64,000 bases of DNA from Psychrobacillus sp. NEAU-3TGS (GTDB taxonomy: Bacteria > Bacillota > Bacilli > Bacillales_A > Planococcaceae), in assembly GCF_029955155.1 (NCBI RefSeq), contig NZ_JAPNOZ010000001.1:1-64000 (forward strand), written 5' to 3'. The notes under the pieces are model-generated. The model was given only the letters and a program-made list of their open reading frames with translations, ran no database searches and was not told the DNA's origin. Of this stretch, positions 35,287-43,458 are shown piece by piece; position 1 is the stretch's first letter, and each line of letters opens with the position of its first letter. Made by a program: the position numbers and the translations under genes.

Positions 35287-35343
35287 ATTCACATATTACA
35301 AAAAGTACCGAACAAACACGATTACTTTTTGTAATATGTGAAT
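35287..35343 (-). promoter_or_regulatory. Terminator-like hairpin in the cold-shock gene leader
   Basis: Arms 35287-35307 and 35323-35343 are perfect reverse complements over 21 bp with a 15-base loop. On the transcribed (minus) strand the stem is followed at once by seven T, then 30 bases later by the ggaggt site. This is the layout of an intrinsic terminator within the 5' leader. Confidence 0.75.
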
Positions 35344-35471
35344 TCATTGTTTCTGTAAGCAATTTAATTATTGTCCTAAGTATACAACAGCTTTTTATAT
35401 TTGTCCACCATTTTATTCAACCTGCACAATTTGCAAGTTAAGAATAAGGGAACATTCGAGTTTGAGATAAG

Positions 35472-35553
35472 GTCTATTAACTATACTAATGACTATTCGA
35501 AAGATGATTTATTTGCCTAACTACTACTTGTTCTGAGTGCAATGCTTACACGG
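35472..35553 (+). pseudogene. Degenerate fragment of the TIGR02328-like gene
   Basis: About 82 bp aligns without large gaps to 33266-33348 in the intact gene (roughly 80 percent by eye). The shared core includes gaaagatgattta and cttgttctg. Translation gives LINYTNDYSKDDLFA then a stop, against LINYIYDYPKDDLLA in the intact protein. It is a non-functional remnant of a duplication. Confidence 0.75.
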
Positions 35554-35619
35554 AACTTTTTAAAAAAAGACGACAATAAATCCCTTGTCCAACAATCGAA
35601 ACAAGGGATTTTGTATCAT

Positions 35620-36810
35620 TTATTGGAATAAGTTAATTGTCGTAATAATAATAGGCATTGCAAACACATCGATAAGGAATGCACCAACAATTGGTACTAC
35701 TAGATATGCTTTTTTCGATGGTCCGAATCTTTCTGTTACAGCAGCCATATTTGCCATTGCATTAGGCGTTGCACCTAAGCCATGGCCCGTGAAACCAGCT
35801 ACCATTACAGCAGCATCGTAATTTTTTCCTAATAGACGGAACAGTACAAAGATGCCAAAAAGAACGATAAAAATAACTTGGACCACAACAATTGCGATTA
35901 ATGGAAGCGCCAAATCCGCTATTTCCCAAAGCTTAATGCTCATTAATGCCATGGATAAGAAGATACCTAAAGAAATATCACTTACTAAGCCAATACTTTT
36001 CATATCTACTGTTTTAGGGTTAAATTTATCTACAATATTTCTCACGATAACCGCTACGAACATAGCTCCAACGTACCCAGGAAGAACAAATCCTGTTGCA
36101 GAGGAGAACAAACCTCCTAAGTAAGTACCAAGAGCCATACAGAAAGTTATGAGGAGTAGTTGAGTGAAAAAGCTATTCGTTGTAATTGCTTTCCCTTCCT
36201 CTTCCAGCTCGAACTCTGTAACTTCTTCTGTTTCCGTTGATTTCAAATCATACTTTGTTATTAAATATTTAACAACCGGTCCTCCAACAAGTCCCCCTGC
36301 AACAAGCCCAAACGTAGCAGCTGCTACACCAATAGACAGTGCCGAATTGATACCCAAATCTTCAACTGTTTGTCCGAAGGCAGTTGCTGCACCGTGCCCA
36401 CCTTCCATGGAAACAGCTCCAGCCATCATCCCTATTAAAGGATGAAGATCAAATAAATATGCCATAGACACACCGATCGTGTTTTGTGCAAGCGCTAAAA
36501 ATCCACAAGCCAGCCAGTAAATAACGAGTAGCTTACCACCCAATTTTACAAGCTTAAAACTTGCGCCCAGGCCAACTGTAGTAAAAAAGGTAAGCATGAA
36601 CAATCCCTGTAACGATGTATCTAATGTAATTTCAAACAAATCAAGAGATTTGGCTATTGTAGCGAGCAATGCAAATAATAATCCTCCTACTACTGGAGCG
36701 GGAATACAGAACTTATTTAAGAATCCAACCTTCTTCACTAGGTATGTACCTAAAACCAATAATGCGATGGAAAGAAAGATTGTGGTTGTTTGATCAAGTG
36801 CTAGTGTCAT
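35620..36810 (-). CDS. gltS: Sodium/glutamate symporter
   Basis: This 396-residue GltS-family carrier has about ten to eleven helices. Landmarks are FCIPAPVVGGLLFALL near 35, GAVSMEGGHGAATAFG near 131 and GFTGHGLGATPNAMANM near 343, the two re-entrant Gly-rich loops of the family. It imports glutamate with Na+. It overlaps the upstream hutG-like gene by 17 bp, so both are translated from one message, linking uptake with formiminoglutamate degradation or its product glutamate. Confidence 0.92.
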   Translation of the reverse strand: MTLALDQTTTIFLSIALLVLGTYLVKKVGFLNKFCIPAPVVGGLLFALLATIAKSLDLFEITLDTSLQGLFMLTFFTTVGLGASFKLVKLGGKLLVIYWLACGFLALAQNTIGVSMAYLFDLHPLIGMMAGAVSMEGGHGAATAFGQTVEDLGINSALSIGVAAATFGLVAGGLVGGPVVKYLITKYDLKSTETEEVTEFELEEEGKAITTNSFFTQLLLITFCMALGTYLGGLFSSATGFVLPGYVGAMFVAVIVRNIVDKFNPKTVDMKSIGLVSDISLGIFLSMALMSIKLWEIADLALPLIAIVVVQVIFIVLFGIFVLFRLLGKNYDAAVMVAGFTGHGLGATPNAMANMAAVTERFGPSKKAYLVVPIVGAFLIDVFAMPIIITTINLFQ

Positions 36811-37768
36811 ACTTTCTTCCTCCTAAAAATGATGTAATTGCTTCATTTGTCAAATATGCTCCAAGCTTTACGGTTCGATTATTTTCATCCAAAATTGGAT
36901 TTACTTCCGAAATATCAAAAGACAACACTTTTTCATGGGAAGTTACCGTTTTGATAATGGCACGAACAATGGAGGGATCCAAGCCAAATGGTGATGGAGC
37001 ACTTACACCAGGTGCAAATGCAGCATTTAGCACATCCGTACATAATGTAAGCATGATCCAATCATGCGCTTGGATAAACTTCTCTATCTCTGTTTTCACC
37101 TGGTCCATCTGACCATCGTGCATATTCTCTTCTAAGATATATTGGACGTTTAGTTCATCTGCTCTGTTGAATAATTCTTGCGTATTTCCGTAGCGCTGAA
37201 TACCAAGCACGAAATAACTACTGTTCTCATCCTGTTCCAGTATCTGTCTGAACATCGTACCCGAAGAAGTCTGTTCATCATATGGTCGTAAATCGAAGTG
37301 TGCGTCAATATTGATAATTCCTAGCTTCGCTTCTTTCCCAATATTTTCTCGAACCCCTAGATAATGTCCGTAAGCGGTTTCATGTCCGCCCCCAAGAATA
37401 ATTGGAATCATTTTTTTACTCAGCACACTATTTACAGCTTCCCCTAACTGTTGTTGAGCTTTTTCTAGGTCATTTCCAACACACTCAATTGTCCCTATAT
37501 CCGCTAAATGTTTATCGGCAGCTAACCTCCATGGTAGCTTTGCCAATTCGGATCGTAATGCATCAGGTGCTTTTGCCGCTCCTAGCTGTCCTTTGTTTCT
37601 ACGAACTCCTTCTTCACTTTCAAAACCTATAATTATACAAGTCTCCACCATAGATTGAAGCGCTTCCATTTTTTCAAGCTCAATAACTTGGTGATACCGG
37701 AAACTTGTTCTATCTTCCAGATGATCCGTACGTCCCGACCAAATATCCTTCTTCACTTTTTTTAGCAA
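36794..37768 (-). CDS. hutG: Formimidoylglutamase-like ureohydrolase
   Basis: This 324-residue arginase-superfamily enzyme is expected to split N-formimino-glutamate into glutamate and formamide. Metal motifs are ILGGGHE near 130 and NIDAHFD near 157. In the third motif the usual SxDxD reads TLCTD (near 245), so Cys replaces the first Asp; the motif continues AAFAPGVSAPSPFGLDP. The other hut genes are absent here. It starts with TTG after aaagga. A LysR regulator is divergent. Agmatinase or arginase are less likely given the N-terminal region and the Cys variant. Confidence 0.8.
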   Translation of the reverse strand: MLKKVKKDIWSGRTDHLEDRTSFRYHQVIELEKMEALQSMVETCIIIGFESEEGVRRNKGQLGAAKAPDALRSELAKLPWRLAADKHLADIGTIECVGNDLEKAQQQLGEAVNSVLSKKMIPIILGGGHETAYGHYLGVRENIGKEAKLGIINIDAHFDLRPYDEQTSSGTMFRQILEQDENSSYFVLGIQRYGNTQELFNRADELNVQYILEENMHDGQMDQVKTEIEKFIQAHDWIMLTLCTDVLNAAFAPGVSAPSPFGLDPSIVRAIIKTVTSHEKVLSFDISEVNPILDENNRTVKLGAYLTNEAITSFLGGRKYDTST

Positions 37769-37814
37769 GTCTATCCATCCTTTCTTAAACTGAAGAATTT
37801 ACATTTTTATCAAT

Positions 37815-37834
37815 TATAAATTAACTTATTTATA
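37815..37834. promoter_or_regulatory. Putative LysR-type operator
   Basis: The palindrome tataaat-taactt-atttata lies between the divergent hutG and LysR genes and contains a T-N11-A arrangement typical of LysR-type boxes. AT-rich context weakens the case. Confidence 0.4.
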
Positions 37835-37897
37835 AATTCTAATATATAATTACTATAAATATATAGCTTGTAACTATAAATAATGGAGGTGTTCTAG

Positions 37898-38779
37898 ATG
37901 GATTTAAAACAACTTAACTATTTTGTCTCAATAGTGGATCATAGGAGCTTTTCTAAAGCGGCGGAAAAACTGCATATTTCGCAGCCGTCACTAAGTAATG
38001 CGGTAAAAAGCTTAGAGAGTGAATTAGGTTTTCAAATTCTTGACCGGAATACGAGGAATATTGAGTTAACGGAAGCTGGAACTATTTTATATAAAAAGGC
38101 ATCTCGTCTTTTATTGGAGATGGAGAGCGTTAAAAAAGAGATGGAGGATGTTAAGAACATAGGAAGCGGAGAGATACAGCTCGGCATGATTGAATCGGTA
38201 AAGCATTGGATTCCCAAAGTAATTCTTCAATACAATGATGATTTTCCGAATATGCGCATCAAACTAACCGAAGTACTAAGTGGAAATGATGTAAAAAATT
38301 CGTTACGAAATTACAAGACACATGCCATCATCACTAACCAATTTATACAAGAAGATGATATCGAAACAATTCCCTTATATAATGAAAAACTAGTATTAGT
38401 ACTTCATCAGAGCAATCCGTTAACGAATAAAACAACCATTACATTTAAAGACCTTATAGGAGAGCCTTTTATTATAAGCAGTGAGGGGTTTCAAACAAGA
38501 GAAGATGTGTTGAGTGCCTTTGAAATGGAAGGCGTAATTCCTACGATAAAATATGAGATTGAGCGTTTTGAAACAGCATTAAGCTTAGTCCGAGAAGGGA
38601 TCGGTATCTCGCTAATTCCAGAAAACTATCTACAGGCTCTACCAGATCATACACTTGTAAAAAAGTGCATCGATTCACCTTCCCTAGATAGAACTGTCTA
38701 TTTGACTTATTTAAAAAACCGCTATGTTTCACCGGCCATCCATGCATTTATAAATAAAACAAAGCTGTTTTTTACCTAA
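37898..38779 (+). CDS. LysR-family transcriptional regulator
   Basis: This 293-residue LysR-type protein has an N-terminal winged helix-turn-helix (MDLKQLNYFVSIVDHRSFSK, AAEKLHISQPSLSNAVKSLE) and a C-terminal periplasmic-binding-like effector domain. It is divergent from hutG-gltS with 129 bp between starts, and so is probably their regulator, sensing glutamate or a histidine-pathway intermediate. That effector is inferred. Start follows a strong ggaggt site. Confidence 0.88.
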   Translation: MDLKQLNYFVSIVDHRSFSKAAEKLHISQPSLSNAVKSLESELGFQILDRNTRNIELTEAGTILYKKASRLLLEMESVKKEMEDVKNIGSGEIQLGMIESVKHWIPKVILQYNDDFPNMRIKLTEVLSGNDVKNSLRNYKTHAIITNQFIQEDDIETIPLYNEKLVLVLHQSNPLTNKTTITFKDLIGEPFIISSEGFQTREDVLSAFEMEGVIPTIKYEIERFETALSLVREGIGISLIPENYLQALPDHTLVKKCIDSPSLDRTVYLTYLKNRYVSPAIHAFINKTKLFFT

Positions 38780-38786
38780 ACCAGTT

Positions 38787-38837
38787 AAAAAAGCTGATAG
38801 AACAAGTGCTCAAGGAGCATACATTCTACCAGCTTTT
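38787..38837. terminator. Terminator, repeat-type copy B
   Basis: aaaagctgatagaa pairs with ttctaccagctttt. It separates the converging LysR (+) and TerA-like (-) genes. It shares most of its length, including loop words such as gagcat and cattcta, with the terminator at 30026-30075. Confidence 0.8.
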
Positions 38838-38862
38838 ATCATTCTATTAGGTTATTAAAATA

Positions 38863-40020
38863 TTATTTGAACTCAATTACTCCTCGATCCATCTCAAATA
38901 AGCCATCTGCATATAGCTCCGGCGAACGTTCGGAACCAGATTTTGAATACCTCTCTACGTGACTGACGCTAATATTATTAGCATCTGTAAAATCAATATG
39001 TGCAATCGCCACCCAGTAGGCAAAATGATTTTTCTCATATAATGGACTAGTTATCCGTTGACCCATTTGATTGTCCACAACAGCCTGCGCCTTCATACTC
39101 TTAAAACTGCCAAAACCATTACTAACTGCACTATAAGACGCAAACAATACATATTTTAACTTGGAAGGATCATGTATCACAATGGTTTCTTTCCCTGCCA
39201 CTCGACTATCCCCATCTAGCGTAATAAATGGTGCCCGATTAGCATGACCCAATGAACGATAGTAAACTTTCCCACTCTCCCCATTCTTCAATACGTAAAA
39301 GCAATACAAGTCTAAATCTTTTTTAGGATTCGCCCACTCTAAAGTCGCCACAATTTTATTGGACTTAGCGATCGACACGGATTCTTTTTTCTTCAGATTT
39401 ATATTCATTTTCTGAAGGTTTGGCTTTGGCTTTTCTTCGGCCGATGCTTTTACAGGAGGAGTAGGATCACTTTTTATATCGCTTGCCCCTTGTTCTATCT
39501 CTAAACCATAGTTTAAGCATAATGCCTCCAATCCCCCGTTAAATCCACTACCGATTACACTAAACTTCCACTGTCCTTGATGTCTATACAGCTCCCCAAC
39601 AACGATTGCCGTCTCTTGTTGTAAATCATCACCAAAAGCATAAGTGTATAGAGTAGCCCCTGCAGCGTCTCTTATAAGAAGCTCTAATTTGTCTACTTCC
39701 TGAAAACGTAAATTTTGTGCGTCCCCTTCATGAATAGATAAGGAAATAGCTATTTTTTCAATTGCTTCTGGCACTACATTCAATTGAACAAAAATCGAAC
39801 CATCTAAAGGCGTTTGTTTTGCATAACTAACTGATTTATCTGGACTATTTGGTTGACCATAAAAGATAAAGTGTTCATCTTTCTCACAGCGATTGCCTGC
39901 CTGCAATAAGAAAGAAGAAATATCGAGCTCCATTTGCTTTTTCGGTGTCGACCATCGTACAAAACATTCAAGTTGCGTTATATTGTCCAATTTAACCTTT
40001 TGCCCACGTTGGATTTGCAT
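38863..40020 (-). CDS. TerA-like tellurium-resistance/stress protein
   Basis: This 385-residue protein has two TerD-type beta-sandwich domains: residues 1-185 (start MQIQRGQKVKL, late motif HQGQWKFSVIGSGFNGGL) and about 215-385 (VATLEWANPKKDLDLYCFYV). A Pro/Lys/Glu linker of about 25 residues joins them. TerD domains bind Ca2+. The length and two-domain layout match TerA. No other ter genes (TerB-TerF, TerZ) are next to it. Role in general or envelope stress is known for the family only loosely. Confidence 0.82.
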   Translation of the reverse strand: MQIQRGQKVKLDNITQLECFVRWSTPKKQMELDISSFLLQAGNRCEKDEHFIFYGQPNSPDKSVSYAKQTPLDGSIFVQLNVVPEAIEKIAISLSIHEGDAQNLRFQEVDKLELLIRDAAGATLYTYAFGDDLQQETAIVVGELYRHQGQWKFSVIGSGFNGGLEALCLNYGLEIEQGASDIKSDPTPPVKASAEEKPKPNLQKMNINLKKKESVSIAKSNKIVATLEWANPKKDLDLYCFYVLKNGESGKVYYRSLGHANRAPFITLDGDSRVAGKETIVIHDPSKLKYVLFASYSAVSNGFGSFKSMKAQAVVDNQMGQRITSPLYEKNHFAYWVAIAHIDFTDANNISVSHVERYSKSGSERSPELYADGLFEMDRGVIEFK

Positions 40021-40162
40021 GAAAACACCCCTTTGGATTAGTACCTACATTATACAAGATACGCAATATTTTCTGTATTAAATATAACGAATAGCGTGGG
40101 CAGAGCTCTCCTTTCAAATAATCCTAATTTTCTCTATAATAATAGAAAAAGGAGGATGTCCA

Positions 40163-40489
40163 ATGCCAGTTTACAATAAACTAGTACGCGATCTAATACC
40201 ACAAGTCATCGAAAAATCAGGTAGCAAATTCACTACCCGCACACTCGATCCTTCCGAACACTTAACGGAAATAAAGAGAAAGCTTTATGAAGAAGTACAG
40301 GAATTCCAAGAAACGACGAATAACCAAGATGCACTAGAGGAACTAGCCGACATTTTGGAGCTAATTCATGCTGCCCTTCCTATTCATGAGGCTACCTATG
40401 AAGATTTAGAGAGAATCCGCATTGCTAAGAAAGAAAAACGTGGTGGATTTGAGGAAGGGATTTATTTGATAGAGGTTAAGGATGAATAA
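40163..40489 (+). CDS. MazG-like nucleotide pyrophosphohydrolase
   Basis: This 108-residue all-alpha NTP-pyrophosphatase-type protein begins MPVYNKLVRDLIPQVI, with the acidic motif KLYEEVQEF plus ELADILELI (ExxE...ExxD, about residues 42-66) that binds Mg2+. The family is related to phosphoribosyl-ATP pyrophosphohydrolase and is usually viewed as nucleotide house-cleaning. No his genes nearby. Start follows aaaggagg. Confidence 0.82.
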   Translation: MPVYNKLVRDLIPQVIEKSGSKFTTRTLDPSEHLTEIKRKLYEEVQEFQETTNNQDALEELADILELIHAALPIHEATYEDLERIRIAKKEKRGGFEEGIYLIEVKDE

Positions 40490-40610
40490 GTTACGTCTTA
40501 TTACGTCTATAAGACTTTTCCTCCTCAGCAATACTAACAGTATAATTTTTAGTTAACGTTCGAGAAAAGTATCAATATAACACTGGCTCAGAAATATACA
40601 TAAATTGTAA

Positions 40611-40647
40611 GAGCCTGCAAAAGTGACATGATCACTTCCACAAGCTC
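40611..40647 (-). terminator. Terminator of the SDR gene
   Basis: gagcctgcaaaagtga (40611-40626) pairs imperfectly with tcacttccacaagctc (40632-40647). The phrase cttccacaagctc is repeated about 38 bp further on, nearer the gene. Confidence 0.6.
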
Positions 40648-40692
40648 CTAATTATGAATCTATTAACTTCTGCTTCCACAAGCTCTTCCCTA

Positions 40693-41442
40693 TTATTTCG
40701 CCGTAACCCCACCATCAACTGGCAACTCAATACCTGTAATATGGCTTGCTTCGTCTGATGCTAAGAACAATACTGCTGTTGCCACTTCTTCTGCTTTCCC
40801 GAGGTTCGGTAGAGCAATTTGAGACAAGAAGTAGTCTTTGTATTGCGGACTTTCCATATGTGGTGCGCTCATTGGTGTGACAATATAGCCAGGGTATACT
40901 GCGTTCACACGGATGTTCTTCTTACCGTAGTCAACAGCTGCTGCTTTTGTAATGGAACGCACAGCACCTTTTGAAGCTGTGTAAGCTCCTGCTCCGGCCA
41001 TCCCAGTTAAGGCAGAGATTGAAGCAATATTTACGATCGAACCACCTTCATTTTTCTCCATAAGTGGGATTGCTAGCTGCATTCCGAACATCGTCCCATT
41101 GATGTTGATGGCATATGTTCGTGCCCAGTCCTCTTCTGTTTGCTCCAAGAATCCCTTAGCCAATGATATTCCTGCATTGTTTACTAAGATGTCGAGTTTA
41201 CCGAAAGCTTCAATTGTTTTGTTATAAACGTTTTCCCAATCTTCTTTTGACGCAACATTATGTTTGATGGCAATTGCTTCTCCACCATTTTCTTTTATTT
41301 GTGCGACTACTGCTTCTGTTGCTTCAAAGTTGATGTCTGTTACTACAACCTTGGCACCTTCTCTTGCAAATAATAGGGCTTCGGCTTCTCCCATTCCACT
41401 TCCTGCTCCTGTAATTACAGCTACTTTGCCTGCTAATCTCAT
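40693..41442 (-). CDS. Short-chain dehydrogenase/reductase
   Basis: This 249-residue classical SDR binds NAD(P)H at TGAGSGMGEA (about residues 11-20, following KVAVI). The acidic VVTDINFE at the second strand suggests NAD. NNAGIS is near 86 and the catalytic Ser, YTASKGA and Lys are near 139-160. Closest general type is the glucose-1-dehydrogenase-like group; substrate unknown. A longer frame exists, but gaggtgaagg fixes the ATG at 41442. It is divergent from a TetR regulator with a palindrome in between. Confidence 0.87.
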   Translation of the reverse strand: MRLAGKVAVITGAGSGMGEAEALLFAREGAKVVVTDINFEATEAVVAQIKENGGEAIAIKHNVASKEDWENVYNKTIEAFGKLDILVNNAGISLAKGFLEQTEEDWARTYAININGTMFGMQLAIPLMEKNEGGSIVNIASISALTGMAGAGAYTASKGAVRSITKAAAVDYGKKNIRVNAVYPGYIVTPMSAPHMESPQYKDYFLSQIALPNLGKAEEVATAVLFLASDEASHITGIELPVDGGVTAK

Positions 41443-41466
41443 TTCCTTCACCTCGTGGTTAAATTT

Positions 41467-41483
41467 TGATAGTCTAACTATCA
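41467..41483. promoter_or_regulatory. Putative TetR operator
   Basis: The perfect 7-bp-arm palindrome tgatagt-cta-actatca lies 25 bp upstream of the SDR start and 72 bp upstream of the TetR start, in the 112-bp divergent promoter region. This is the classic position for a TetR-family repressor controlling both genes. Confidence 0.65.
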
Positions 41484-41554
41484 TTTATTTTACTCCTGAA
41501 AATGAGCAGATGCAAACTTAAACGATGTATAATAAAAATAAAGGAGGTTATTCT

Positions 41555-42196
41555 ATGCCACTAAGTGTTCGCGAACAAAATAAATCCACGCGTTATCAAC
41601 ATATTGTTTCCGTAGCTGAGCGCTTATTTCTACAACATGGATTAGATAGCGTCCAAATGCAAGATGTAGCCAATGAGGCAAAAGTCGGAATCGCCACCGT
41701 TTTTCGCTACTTTCCTAAAAAAGATAAACTTATTGTTGCAGTTGCAATTCAAAACCTGGAAAGAATACTTCCGGCATTTGAACAGATTGCAGCTTCGCCT
41801 AAAACGGCGTATGAACGATTAGAAGATGTGTTAAGTTTCTTGCTTGAGGAAGATCAACACTCTCCTCAAGGTAATTCCTCCAAATTTCGGGAAGCTTTTG
41901 AAAGCTATGCTTCTTTTACAAAAGAGCCATTACCAGACATTGATGACTATATCGAGATTCAGAAACAAATAAGTAATAGCCTTAACCCGATTATGGAAGA
42001 TGGGAAAACAGATGGATCCATTCGAACGGATATAGTTACTAAAGAAACGCTCATAACAATTATCAATACGTTCGGTACTTTCGTAAGTAATGTGGTGTTG
42101 AAAGCACCTATTTCATTTTTAGAGGAAGATATAGAACCACATATTCAGCAACGTGTATTAAAAGATATTCTCTTATCTTATGTACGATCAGTTTGA
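41555..42196 (+). CDS. TetR-family transcriptional regulator
   Basis: This 213-residue protein has the TetR N-terminal helix-turn-helix (IVSVAERLFLQHGLDSVQMQ, then ANEAKVGIATVFRYFPKKD) and a variable all-helical ligand domain. The frame starts ten codons earlier, but aaaggaggt marks the ATG at 41555. It likely represses the divergent SDR gene and possibly itself and the reductase gene that follows 38 bp downstream. Confidence 0.9.
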   Translation: MPLSVREQNKSTRYQHIVSVAERLFLQHGLDSVQMQDVANEAKVGIATVFRYFPKKDKLIVAVAIQNLERILPAFEQIAASPKTAYERLEDVLSFLLEEDQHSPQGNSSKFREAFESYASFTKEPLPDIDDYIEIQKQISNSLNPIMEDGKTDGSIRTDIVTKETLITIINTFGTFVSNVVLKAPISFLEEDIEPHIQQRVLKDILLSYVRSV

Positions 42197-42234
42197 TGCT
42201 GAAACCTTTGGATACTAAACAATAGGAGGTACAT

Positions 42235-42768
42235 ATGACGAATCAAAGAAAAGCCGTAATGTTCATTGCGACAAGCTTAGATGGATATATCGCGACAAAG
42301 GATGATTCTTTGGAGTGGTTGTTTAAGGTTGAAGGAGAGGGCGATAATGGATATTCAGACTTCTACGACACAGTAGATACGGTAATTATGGGTAGACGCA
42401 CGTACGACTGGCTTTTAGAACAGGAATTAGAAAGCTTTCCCTATGAGGGTAAGGAATGCTATGTTTTCTCTAGAACAGAAAGTCAGGATAATGAAAACGT
42501 CCAATTCTTTAATGGGGATGTAGTCGGATTTACAAATCAATTGAAAAACAAAGAAGGTAAAAATATTTGGGTAATGGGCGGCGGAGACCTCATTCACTCG
42601 TTTATGAAAGAAGAATTAGTAGATGAGCTGATTATAACCGTATCTCCAGTAATAATTGGAAAAGGAATTCCTTTGTTCAAAGAAATCGATTTTGAAACAG
42701 AGCTTACCTTAAAGAGTGTCCGTCGTTTTAATCAATTTGCTGAGCTACGTTATGAAGTGAAAAGATAA
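42235..42768 (+). CDS. Dihydrofolate-reductase-fold protein (RibD C-terminal type)
   Basis: This 177-residue reductase-like protein of the YyaP group has MFIATSLDGYIATKDDSLEWL at the start, TVIMGRRTYDWLL near 56 and VMGGGDLIHSFM near 112. The fold binds NADPH; members include resistance-type and uncharacterised reductases. The true substrate is unknown. It follows the TetR gene closely and may share its regulation. A strong terminator follows. Confidence 0.85.
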   Translation: MTNQRKAVMFIATSLDGYIATKDDSLEWLFKVEGEGDNGYSDFYDTVDTVIMGRRTYDWLLEQELESFPYEGKECYVFSRTESQDNENVQFFNGDVVGFTNQLKNKEGKNIWVMGGGDLIHSFMKEELVDELIITVSPVIIGKGIPLFKEIDFETELTLKSVRRFNQFAELRYEVKR

Positions 42769-42770
42769 CA

Positions 42771-42813
42771 AAAAGGACAAGACAGCGAAGCAATTCACTT
42801 GTCTTGTCCTTTT
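42771..42813 (+). terminator. Strong rho-independent terminator
   Basis: aaaaggacaagaca (42771-42784) and tgtcttgtcctttt (42800-42813) form a perfect 14-bp stem directly after the reductase stop. Confidence 0.9.
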
Positions 42814-42857
42814 CTTATTAAACAGTCTGCAGAAGCGTTTGGGAATAAAAAATAGAG

Positions 42858-43094
42858 TTACTCGCTTTTTACAAAATTAATTTTTTGCATTATTTTTTGA
42901 ATTAATACGGGAAAATAGTAAGCACCAAAAAGAGCACAAATAAAAGCTTGAATCCAAGTTTTTAACCACGTAGATAAAAACAAACTATTGTACCCATTAC
43001 TGATGGAGATTAATATAAATGTAATAAAACAGGACATACTAAACGCCATTAAAAAAGCAAAAATAATTCGCTTATATCTATAATCAATATACAT
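42858..43094 (-). CDS. DUF2798-type small membrane protein
   Basis: This 78-residue protein has two hydrophobic helices (IIFAFLMAFSMSCFITFIL and a second around FICALFGAYYFPVLI) and basic ends. The pattern matches DUF2798, a two-helix family of unknown function. It stands alone between a terminator and a long spacer. Confidence 0.7.
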   Translation of the reverse strand: MYIDYRYKRIIFAFLMAFSMSCFITFILISISNGYNSLFLSTWLKTWIQAFICALFGAYYFPVLIQKIMQKINFVKSE

Positions 43095-43458
43095 TTCTTA
43101 CCGCCGTTCATTCAAGAATTATAAATCTTAATCTAATAGGTATTTAAGAGAACTTATATTAACATCTATATGTAGATTAGTAAAACGAATATTTAATTAG
43201 AATTATTAGAGTTTTTTGAGTGAGGGTGCAGTTAACTATTGGAGAGGCAATTGGCATTCAACGAGGTACTGTTAAACTCTTGTAATCGATGAAGTTAATA
43301 ACGAGAGATACCGGATGTGAAATTATAAGGAAAACTCTTGAGTTGCCCCAATTCCACATCCATCTGAACCAGGGCAACTTATGATTAGCTCAATAAAAGC
43401 TAGCTATATCATTATTATCAATTTTCCGCTATTACTTAAGCAGAATTTCTTCGTATTA
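43095..43458. other. Spacer with orphan hairpin
   Basis: No supported gene. A hairpin agttgccc (43341-43348) and gggcaact (43372-43379) looks like an unassigned terminator. A very short frame near 43227-43290 translates as a possible helix-turn-helix scrap (GEAIGIQRGTVKLL), too short to call. Confidence 0.4.

Noticed and set aside
43224-43292. Short frame reading GEAIGIQRGTVKLL, helix-turn-helix-like
   Set aside because: Only about 22 codons with no convincing start; could be a relic or chance.
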